Origin: Candidatus Segetimicrobium genomatis
Lineage (GTDB): Bacteria; Sysuimicrobiota; Sysuimicrobiia; Sysuimicrobiales; Segetimicrobiaceae
Reading direction: 5' to 3'
NCBI GenBank assembly: GCA_005883865.1
Contig: VBAO01000031.1
Span: forward strand, 1 to 6,906
Length of the DNA stretch: 6,906 bases
Under the pieces are notes generated by a model, which was given only the letters and a program-made list of their open reading frames with translations, was not told the DNA's origin and did not search any database. Of the stretch, positions 1 through 6,322 are shown in pieces. The first letter of the stretch is position 1. Each line of letters starts with the position of its first letter. The position numbers and the translations under genes are program-made.

Positions 1-2481
1 CATGATGAACGGCAGCCACGCTTTCGGGTCCTTCGGGCTCATCGTGGCCGGGTAGTCCGGCACGTCGCCGACCCACCGCTCGCCGTTCCACTGAATCCCG
101 GGCCGCTTCGGGTCCCAGGCGTTGCCCTCGAGATCCGCCGAGGCGCGGTTGTACAACACCCGCCGGTTGAGGGGCCAGCTCCACGCCCAGTTGGGGTAGA
201 AGCCCATCCCGGTCGGGTCGTTTTTGGCAGGATCCTGGACGCCGCCGCGCCGCTTGGACAGGTTGCCGGACTCGGGGTAGGACCCGGTGTAGATCCAATC
301 GCCCGAGGTCGTGGTGCCGTCGTCCTTGAGCGCGGCAAAGGTCGCCAGACGCTTTCCGGTCGTCAGGTCCCTGCCGTTGATCTCCTGCGCGATCTCGTCC
401 AGCTCCGGCTTCCGCGGGTCCTTATAGTCCATCGTCAGGTGCATGATCGGATCCGGGAACTTGCCCCCCTCGCGCCGGTACAGCTCCTTCACCCGTTGGA
501 ACAGCTCGGCGGTAACCCAGTGGTCGTGGCGGGCGTCCCCCTGAGGGGGGATCACCTGGTCCTTCCACTGCATCCAGCGGCCGCTGTTGACGAACGAGCC
601 GTCCTTCTCGATCCAGTGCGTGCAGGGCACGTGGAAGACCTCGGTTTGGATCTTGCTGGGATCCATCCCGGGCCCGTGCCAGAACTCGGAGCTGGTCGTC
701 GGGAATGCGTCCATGACGACCAGCCACTTGAGGTTCGCCAGCGCCTGGAGGACCTGGTTGGTGTCAGGGCCGATGCTCGTCGCCGTCATCCCCGACAGGA
801 TGACGCCCTCCATCTTCCCCCGGAGGGCCTGGTCGAAGATCGTCATCCACGAGGAGTTCCCGGCCGGCTTCGGGACATAGTCGAACGCGAACTCGTTCTC
901 CTTGGTCGCCGCGTCGCCGTACCAGGCTTTGAGCAGGCTCACCATGAACTTCCGGTAGTTGGTCCCGAAGAAGTTCCACGAGTTCGGGTCCAGCTTCTTC
1001 GCCGCCTTGTCCTTCACGTAGTCGTCCAGGGTCCGCTCGCCCGGGGCCGGGATCGCGAGGTACCCGGGCAGGATCTCCCACGAGATCGCGTGGTCGGTGT
1101 TCCCCTGGATGTTCGCGTGCCCCCGCTCGGCGTTCATCCCGCCGCCGGGCCGTCCCATGTTGCCCAGCAGGAGCTGGAGGACGGCGCCCGACCGGATCAG
1201 CTGCGCTCCGGTCGTGTGGTGGGTGAGCCCGACCGCGTAGACGATCGTCATCACCTTGTCCGGCCGGCCCATCTCGCCGACGAGCTGCGCCACCTTCATG
1301 AAGTCGCCCTGCGGGATGCCGGTGATCCGCGACACCATCTCGGGCGTGTAGCGCGCGTAGTGCGCTTTCATCAGCTGGAACACGGTGCGGGGATGCTCGA
1401 GCGTGAGGTCCCGCTTCGCGAATCCCTTGGCGTCGAGCTCGTACCCCCACGTCGCGGTGTCGTAGGCGCGGCGCTTGGGGTCGTACCCGGAGAAGAGCCC
1501 GTCCTTGAAGTCGTACCCATCCTTGACGATGAACGACGCGTTGGTGTAGTGCTTGACGTACTCGTCGTGGTACTGCCCGTTTTGAATGACCTGGTGGATG
1601 AGCCCCCCGAAGTAGGCGACGTCGGTGCCGGTCCGGATTCGGAGGTAGATGTCCGCCACCGCGGAGGTGCGCGAGAAGCGGGGGTCGGCATGCACCATCT
1701 TGGCGCCGCCCCCGCGGCCGGGGCCCCTCGCGGGATCCAGCTTGGCCCGCATGAACCACTGGAACCCGACGGGATGGGCCTCGGCGGGGTTGGCTCCGTT
1801 GATCAAGATCAGATCGGCGTTCTTGATATCCCTCCAGTGATTGGTCATTGCCCCTCTTCCGAACGTGGCGGCCAGACTGACCACCGTGGGGCCGTGTCAG
1901 ACCCGGGCCTGCTGCTCTAAGTAGACGGCCCCCAGGCCGCGCATCACCTTGGTCGCGAAGTAGCCTTCCTCGCTGCTGAACGCCGCTCCGCCGGCGAACG
2001 CGAACCCCTCGCAGCGATTGACGGGGTTCCCCGCCGCGTCGGTGGTGACAAACGTCCGGTCCCGGGTGGCCTTGATGTTCTGCGCGATCTTGTCGAGCAT
2101 GAAATCCCAGGACACTTCCTTCCACGCCGTCGCGCCCGGCGCCCGGTACAGCGGCTTTTCGACCCGGCGGGTGGACGTGGCGAGCTGCATCGAGGTGGCG
2201 CCCTTCGGACACAGCCGCCCTTCGGTGATGGGGCTATCCGGGTCGCCTTCGATCTGGAGCAACTTGACGGTGCCGTCAGGTTCTTTCCGCGTGTACGCGA
2301 TGAGCGCGCACCCGACGGCGCAGTATGGGCAGACCGAGTGGGATTGCGTGGTCCCGGCGATGCGCAGGGTCTGCCGGACCTGGTAGGCCTGGGCCAGGTC
2401 GAAGCCCAGGGCCGAGACGGCAGCCACCCCTCCACCGGCGGTCATCGTGGTGAGAAAGCCTCGGCGCGTTAGCGTGGCCAT
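1..2481 (-). CDS. fdnG: Formate dehydrogenase-N type catalytic (alpha) subunit, selenocysteine-containing, Tat-exported; 3' end cut by window edge
   Basis: Catalytic molybdenum/tungsten bis-MGD subunit that oxidises formate to CO2, expected to face the periplasm. Translating the minus strand by hand gives one open frame of 827 codons, interrupted only by TGA at 1897-1899 (residue 195). Residues 5-10 (TRRGFL) form a twin-arginine motif, followed by a hydrophobic stretch ending AQA at 30-32. The [4Fe-4S] ligands are Cys51, Cys54, Cys58 and Cys91, the last in LCPKG. The UGA lies in ARV-Sec-HGPTVV, where E. coli FdnG has its active-site selenocysteine. The catalytic partners are present as His196 and Arg453 (in ERGHANIQG). 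Family landmarks GNMGRPGG (440-447) and WPLNRRVLYNRASAD (near 782-796) are intact. The start ATG is fixed by a strong GAGGAGGGG site and the Tat leader. E. coli FdnG has about 1015 residues, so roughly 190 C-terminal residues lie beyond position 1, where the iron-sulfur and cytochrome b subunit genes would be expected. The FdnG/FdoG choice is by family resemblance. Confidence 0.95.
1867..1899 (-). promoter_or_regulatory. Selenocysteine UGA codon with bacterial SECIS hairpin
   Basis: The UGA is at 1899-1897 on the minus strand. In the mRNA, 11 nt separate it from a hairpin whose 5' arm GGUGGUC (1885-1879) pairs fully with GGCCGCC (1873-1867), including two G-U pairs. The loop is AGUCU (1878-1874). 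A short stem just inside the reading frame after UGA with a GU in the apical loop is the known form of the bacterial SECIS element bound by SelB. The reading frame continues without stops for 632 further codons to the window edge, with full protein-family similarity, which rules out ordinary termination. Decoding would need selA, selB, selC and selD elsewhere in the genome. Confidence 0.88.
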
Positions 2482-2733
2482 TGGTCCCCTCCTCTATAGC
2501 AGGACTCTCGCTGACGAAGGTTCCGGGCGTGGATGTGTTCTATAGGAGCCCGTTTTCTATCGATGCGTCCGAGATTCCTCTTTCCGAGAGTCGGCCACAA
2601 GGAAGGAGAATAAGCTCGACTAACCGATCGCCGAACGTCGCTCCGCTCCGATCATGATGGTCCGATCTGAGCGTTCACGATCAAGCGATGTGGGTGTTCA
2701 GCATCACCGAAATGCGCACACTGAGACAGATTG
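2482..2733 (-). other. Leader region between the FG-GAP gene and the formate dehydrogenase gene
   Basis: A 252-bp non-coding gap between two genes read in the same direction. Besides the Shine-Dalgarno site I see a TATAGA hexamer (minus strand, 2544-2539) that could serve as a -10 box, but no matching -35 at 16-18 bp. There is an 8-bp palindrome atcatgat at 2651-2658. No U-tailed hairpin follows the FG-GAP stop codon at 2734. The gap is long enough for the dehydrogenase to have its own promoter, but I cannot place one with confidence. Confidence 0.4.
2486..2494 (-). promoter_or_regulatory. Shine-Dalgarno site of the formate dehydrogenase gene
   Basis: On the minus strand the mRNA reads GAGGAGGGG here. 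The AGGAGG core at 2493-2488 is separated by 6 nt from the ATG at 2481-2479. It is close to the ideal anti-SD match and decides the start, which also gives a complete Tat leader. Confidence 0.85.
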
Positions 2734-4032
2734 TTAAGGCGCGGTTCCGATATTTAAGTAAGAGTGGCCTGCACCCTCCTGCCCACCCGCAGTCTCCACT
2801 GGAGCACCAAACAGGAGCACGGTCTCACCGCTGGCACTGTCGAAAGACCCAGCAACCGACTGGCCAAACAGTCCGCCCTCTTGCGCGTAGGGACTCGCAA
2901 ACGAGCCCCCGAGGACCCAGGCGTCAGGTATCGCCTCGAAGGTGTAGACGTAGGCGTGGCCTGCACGCTCCTGCCCACCCGTAGTCTCCTCTGGGGCACC
3001 AGCGACCACGGTCTGGCCATCGATTGAGACCGACAAGCCAAAAAATCCCTGGGTCTTCGCGTTGGGACTCGTGAGGACTGCCTCTTGGATCCAGACGCCG
3101 TCTGATTGGCGCACGAAGACGTATGCGTTGCCTGCACCCGCCTGCCCACCCCCGGTCTCGTTTGGGGCACCAGCGACCACGGTCGTGCCACTGATTGAGA
3201 CCGAAACGCCACAAAATCCTTGGGTCTCCGCGTTGGGACTCGTAAGCGTGGAGACTAGGGAGCCATCCGTGGCATCGAAGAGGTATGCGTTGCCTGCCTG
3301 AAAGATCACACCCGCATCCTCCGTTGGGGCACCAACGACCACGGTCTGGCCGCTGACTGCGACTGAAAAGCCAAAAGCTCCGGTGGCTTGCGGGTTGGGA
3401 CTCGAAAGGCCCTCCAGGGGTATGTCGAGTTGGGTGCACAAGTTGGCATCGAAGACATATGCGTTGCCTGCCTGCGAGATCCCAAACGCATCCTCAAATG
3501 GGGCACCAACGACCACGGTTTGGCCGCTGATTGCGACTGAAAAGCCAAATGATCCGGTGGCTTGCGGGTTGGGACTCGTGAGCGTGCAGACTAGGTCGCC
3601 TGATGCGGCATCGAAGACGTATGCGTTGCCTGCCTGCGCGTTCCCACCCGCATCCTCCTGTGGGGCACCAACGACCACGGTCGTGCCACTGATTGCGACC
3701 GACGTGCCGAATGATCCGTCGACCTGCGGGTTGGAACTCGTGAGTGTAATGGTCAGGGGCTTTGTTGTATCGGTGATGTAGGCGTGGCCTGCCGAAGAAT
3801 ACCCGCCCCCGGTCTCTTGAGGGGCACCAACGACCACGATAGGGCCGTTGGTTGCGACCGACGTGCCAAATAATCCGGAGACCTGCGGGTTGGGACTCGT
3901 GAACGTAACTAGGCCGGATGCGTGAGCTGCGTTCAGGAACAGTGTCATGAATACCGCGAATGCGAGTGTTGCCTTCGTCCCCGCCTTCACGATTATTGCA
4001 AATACCCCGTACAAACGTTCCGGCTGTCGCAC
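2734..4032 (-). CDS. Secreted seven-repeat FG-GAP beta-propeller protein, function unknown
   Basis: A 432-residue protein starting at GTG (4032-4030). Residues 16-38 (KAGTK, a hydrophobic run, then NAAHA) look like a Sec signal peptide cleaved after AHA, so the product is probably exported. The rest is seven tandem units of about 53-58 residues (45-98, 99-151, 152-209, 210-263, 264-320, 321-378, 379-432). Six follow the pattern SPN-x(5-6)-FGxSVA, then VVVGAP or VVAGAP, then AGNAYVFD; the last is more divergent. GAP motifs fall at 69, 122, 176, 234, 288, 345 and 409. Seven units would close one complete propeller of the integrin-alpha N-terminal type. No DxDxDG calcium loop is visible; the loops after GAP carry ED or ET plus glycines. 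There is no anchor, sorting signal or catalytic domain, so adhesion or binding is only a guess. GTG at 3990-3988 (residue 15) would give a tidier signal peptide but has a poorly spaced ribosome site. Confidence 0.85.
   Translation of the reverse strand: MRQPERLYGVFAIIVKAGTKATLAFAVFMTLFLNAAHASGLVTFTSPNPQVSGLFGTSVATNGPIVVVGAPQETGGGYSSAGHAYITDTTKPLTITLTSSNPQVDGSFGTSVAISGTTVVVGAPQEDAGGNAQAGNAYVFDAASGDLVCTLTSPNPQATGSFGFSVAISGQTVVVGAPFEDAFGISQAGNAYVFDANLCTQLDIPLEGLSSPNPQATGAFGFSVAVSGQTVVVGAPTEDAGVIFQAGNAYLFDATDGSLVSTLTSPNAETQGFCGVSVSISGTTVVAGAPNETGGGQAGAGNAYVFVRQSDGVWIQEAVLTSPNAKTQGFFGLSVSIDGQTVVAGAPEETTGGQERAGHAYVYTFEAIPDAWVLGGSFASPYAQEGGLFGQSVAGSFDSASGETVLLFGAPVETAGGQEGAGHSYLNIGTAP
2737..3900 (-). 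repeat. Seven degenerate tandem repeats encoding FG-GAP blades
   Basis: The DNA shows the repeat directly. On the plus strand, copies of ggggcaccaacgaccacgg or close variants begin at 2993, 3164, 3326, 3500, 3662 and 3821, with a more diverged copy (ggagcaccaa) at 2811. The spacing is 159-182 bp. The motif encodes the VVVGAP core of each blade. Copies at 3326, 3500 and 3662 match almost perfectly over this core, so some duplication or gene conversion may be recent. Confidence 0.85.
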
Positions 4033-4039
4033 GACGCGG

Positions 4040-4046
4040 CCCCCCC
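4040..4046 (-). promoter_or_regulatory. G-tract acting as ribosome-binding site of the FG-GAP gene
   Basis: On the minus strand a run of seven G lies 7 nt before the GTG at 4032-4030. A run of G can pair with the CCUCC anti-SD through one G-U wobble, and the spacing is right. A second run of six G lies at 4060-4055. The site supports the GTG start over later alternatives. Confidence 0.5.
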
Positions 4047-4122
4047 TATGAAATCCCCCCTGATCGAAATGCCAAACGCCTTAAACTCCATGTAAAGCCA
4101 CAGAAGCCGGGGTCGGCAATCA

Positions 4123-4151
4123 GTTATATTCCAGCATCGACCTCCTGAAGA
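4123..4151 (-). promoter_or_regulatory. Possible sigma70-type promoter for the FG-GAP gene
   Basis: On the minus strand TATAAC (4128-4123) matches the -10 consensus at five of six bases. Seventeen bases upstream, TCTTCA (4151-4146) matches TTGACA at only three of six. Transcription would begin near 4116, giving a leader of about 85 nt before the GTG start. This is a pattern match only. Confidence 0.3.
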
Positions 4152-4357
4152 TCCCTGCGGGTGGTCCCAAGGGGTGGCCTTGACAGGCACGCCCTCATTA
4201 TTTCTGCGATTGCTGGTCACGATCAGTGAGCCGCGCTCTTAAACAGGACCTCTGCCCGCTCGAGCTACTGGCCGTGGCGAGCATTGAAACAGGTTATCGA
4301 CCGGCCCTCCGTGAATCCGAGGGGAAGGGACCGACATTCCGCTATACCGAGAGCAAT

Positions 4358-4362
4358 GGAGG
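4358..4362 (+). promoter_or_regulatory. Shine-Dalgarno site that fixes the substrate-binding protein start
   Basis: GGAGG lies 7 nt before the ATG at 4370-4372. Starting there gives a signal peptide at the very N-terminus. The in-frame upstream ATG at 4226 would bury that signal behind 48 extra residues. Confidence 0.75.
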
Positions 4363-4369
4363 CGCTCCG

Positions 4370-6253
4370 ATGAGAGGCACACCGTCCCGCGTCGTCCTTG
4401 TGGCCGCCCTGCTCGCGCTGGGGATCGGGCTCCCGGGCGGGAGCGGCCAGGGACCGGCGCTGGCCCAAACGTCCGCGTACCACGAGGCGCCGATGCTGGC
4501 CGACCTCGTCCGGGCGGGGAAACTGGCGCCGGTCGACCAGCGCCTGCCGGAGAACCCGCTCGTCGTCGACACGGTCGAGGGGGTCGGGAGGTACGGCGGG
4601 GTGTGGCGCCGGGGGTTTCTCGGGCCGAGCGACTTCAACAACGTCCACCGCATCGTGTACGACGCCCTGGTCCGCTACTCGCCGGACGGCACCAAGGTCG
4701 AGCCCAAGTACGCCTCGAGCGTGACGTCGTCCAAGGACTTCACCGCCTGGACGGTCACGCTGCGGAAGGGGGCCAAGTGGTCGGACGGCAGCCCGTTTGG
4801 CGCCGACGACATCTTGTTCTGGTACACCGACGTGCTCCTGAACAAGGACGTCACGCCGGCGCTCCCGGTCTGGATGAAGAACCACGACGGCTCGCCCGTC
4901 ACCGTCCAGCGGGTGGACGATATCACGGTGCGCTGGGTCTACAAGGAGCCGAACACCACCTTCCCCATGGAACTCGCGAACAAGGACAGCGGCGACCGGC
5001 AGTACGCGTGCTTCCTCGCCGCCGGAGGGTTCAAGACCTGGGTGGAGCTCTTCGCGGCGCGGGCGCATCCGCCGGAGAACCCCGAGCGCCCCGTGATGGC
5101 GGCGTGGAGGGGGGTGACGCGGATCAGCGACCAGCTCTACGTGCTGCGCCGCAACCCCTACTACGTCGGCGTGGATCGGGCGGGGAACCAGCTGCCGTAC
5201 ATCGACACGATCCAGTTCAAGTTCTTCGCGAACGCCCAGTCCCTCAACCTCGCCGCCATCGCCGGCCAGCTCGACGAGCAGGAGCGGCACATCATCCTCG
5301 GCAACTACCCCGTGCTCAAGGAGCACGAGAAGGACGGCAAGTACCGCGTCATCCTCTGGCAGGGCTTCGGCGGCGCGGACGCCGACGTCACGTTCAACGA
5401 GACCTACAGCAAGGACGCCGACCTCGGCGCGCTGTTCCGGAACCGGGACTTCCGCATCGCCATGTCCTACGCCATCAACCGGAATCAGATCAAGGAGTCC
5501 GCATTCCTCGGCCTGGGGGAGGCCCGCCAGCCGGTGGCCGCGCCCTGGTCGCCGTACTACCCGGGCGACGCCTACGCCCGGAAGTACACGGAGTACCGGC
5601 CCGACGAGGCCAACCGGATGCTCGACCGGATCGGGCTGGACAAGAAGGACGCGGACGGCTTCCGCCTCTTTGCGGGCGGGACCCGTCGCGCGACGGTCGA
5701 AATCTCCGTCGTGCCCGTCTTCGGTCCCTGGCCGGACGTCGCGCAGCTGATCGCCAAAGACTGGGAGCGCGTCGGCATCAAGACGATCGTGCAGGTCCGC
5801 GAGCGGTCCCTGCACTTCCAGCTGCGGCAGTCGAACGACCTGCAGGCCGAGATCTGGAACGAGGACACCGCCGGCTTTCCGTTCACGGGAACTCCGAAGT
5901 ACGATCCGCGCACGATCCTCTACGGGAACATCACGACCGGACCGCTGTGGAAAGCGTGGTTCGATACGGGCGGAAGAGAGGGCGTGGAGCCGCCCGCGCC
6001 CGTGAAGCGCCTCGTCGAACTCATCGACAAGGCGAAGACCGTCGATCCCACGGAACAGGCCCGGATCGCCCAGGAAATCTTCAAGATCTGGGTGGACAAC
6101 GTGTTCGAGATCGGCACGATCGGCCTGACCCCGATGGACCAGGGGGTCGCCGTGGTCAACGTGCGGATGCACAACGTCCCGGCCAAACTGGGCAAGGACT
6201 GGCCCCTGCGCACGCCGGGGAACGCGCGCACCGAGCAGTTCTACTACCAGTAG
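4370..6253 (+). CDS. Peptide/nickel-type ABC transporter substrate-binding protein (SBP family 5, DppA/OppA-like)
   Basis: Periplasmic solute receptor of 627 residues delivering ligand to the permease encoded next. Residues 1-32 (MRGTPSR, a hydrophobic run, then ALA) are a Sec signal peptide cleaved near ALA-Q. There is no lipobox cysteine, so a freely soluble periplasmic protein is expected. The family-5 signature follows: GRYGGVWRRG (73-82), then TVTLRKGAKWSDGSPFGADDILFWY (128-152), then RNPYYVGVDRAGNQLPYID (261-279), LDEQERH (301-307), FRNRDFRIAMSYAINRNQI (356-374) and AQLIAKDWERVGI near 460. This is the long form seen with large oligopeptide or similar ligands; the true ligand cannot be told. 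Around residues 200-222 the protein goes from MELANKDSG straight to GGFKTWVELF, whereas relatives I recall have a longer segment there, so a small in-frame loss is possible. The permease gene starts 69 bp after the stop, with a hairpin between, as in typical dpp/opp operons. Confidence 0.92.
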   Translation: MRGTPSRVVLVAALLALGIGLPGGSGQGPALAQTSAYHEAPMLADLVRAGKLAPVDQRLPENPLVVDTVEGVGRYGGVWRRGFLGPSDFNNVHRIVYDALVRYSPDGTKVEPKYASSVTSSKDFTAWTVTLRKGAKWSDGSPFGADDILFWYTDVLLNKDVTPALPVWMKNHDGSPVTVQRVDDITVRWVYKEPNTTFPMELANKDSGDRQYACFLAAGGFKTWVELFAARAHPPENPERPVMAAWRGVTRISDQLYVLRRNPYYVGVDRAGNQLPYIDTIQFKFFANAQSLNLAAIAGQLDEQERHIILGNYPVLKEHEKDGKYRVILWQGFGGADADVTFNETYSKDADLGALFRNRDFRIAMSYAINRNQIKESAFLGLGEARQPVAAPWSPYYPGDAYARKYTEYRPDEANRMLDRIGLDKKDADGFRLFAGGTRRATVEISVVPVFGPWPDVAQLIAKDWERVGIKTIVQVRERSLHFQLRQSNDLQAEIWNEDTAGFPFTGTPKYDPRTILYGNITTGPLWKAWFDTGGREGVEPPAPVKRLVELIDKAKTVDPTEQARIAQEIFKIWVDNVFEIGTIGLTPMDQGVAVVNVRMHNVPAKLGKDWPLRTPGNARTEQFYYQ

Positions 6254-6269
6254 GCGCGCGCACCGAGTC

Positions 6270-6301
6270 GCGGCGGGCGGCCCTGCGGCGCCGCCCGCCG
6301 C
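6270..6301 (+). other. Perfect 12-bp GC-only intercistronic hairpin
   Basis: GCGGCGGGCGGC (6270-6281) is the exact reverse complement of GCCGCCCGCCGC (6290-6301), with an 8-nt loop. It starts 17 nt after the binding-protein stop codon and ends 21 nt before the permease ATG. No T-run follows, so it is not a standard intrinsic terminator. Such hairpins between a binding-protein gene and its permease gene are known to stabilise the upstream mRNA or lower downstream readthrough, giving more binding protein than channel. That role is inferred here. Confidence 0.6.
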
Positions 6302-6322
6302 CCACACCGAGGTCCGGATCCG

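Larger units (their letters stand above)
4033..4369. other. Divergent intergenic spacer between FG-GAP gene and transporter operon
   Basis: This 337-bp spacer must hold the promoters of both divergent blocks. It is less GC-rich than the transporter genes, with AT-rich patches near 4079-4097 and 4121-4131. Rightwards, a perfect TTGACA occurs at 4180-4185, but the hexamer 17 bp on is TCTGCG, so it is not a convincing promoter. Leftwards, TATAAC is the best candidate and is listed separately. The frame of the binding-protein gene stays open upstream to an ATG at 4226, but those 48 codons look non-coding. No tRNA, hairpin terminator or riboswitch is seen. Confidence 0.5.

Noticed and set aside
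439..1920. A 493-codon open frame on the plus strand
   Set aside because: It is antisense to the formate dehydrogenase gene, whose continuous family similarity explains this region; the composition is that of a high-GC shadow frame.
764..2212. A 482-codon open frame on the minus strand overlapping the formate dehydrogenase gene in another frame
   Set aside because: Its translation is Arg/Gly/Pro-rich with no domain, and the other frame carries the real enzyme through the UGA.
1897..2481. Reading the formate dehydrogenase as a pseudogene broken by a nonsense codon
   Set aside because: The stop is UGA at the exact selenocysteine position of the family, a SECIS-like hairpin follows, and the downstream frame is intact.
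2694..2712. Possible terminator hairpin (GGTG/CACC) just downstream of the FG-GAP stop
   Set aside because: The stem is only about 4 bp and no U-run follows on the transcribed strand.
2737..3900. Regular repeats of about 160-180 bp considered as a CRISPR-like or satellite array
   Set aside because: The whole array is one open coding frame of FG-GAP units; repeats and 'spacers' are both coding and degenerate.
3993..4220. A 75-codon minus-strand open frame in the divergent spacer, including an AGGAGG at 4146-4141 before a five-codon frame
   Set aside because: It overlaps the FG-GAP start in another frame, has no recognisable features, and the short frame ends after MLEYN. A leader peptide is possible but unsupported.
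4226..4369. A 48-codon upstream extension of the substrate-binding protein from ATG at 4226
   Set aside because: The extra residues have no family similarity, would displace the signal peptide, and the ATG at 4370 has a well-spaced GGAGG.
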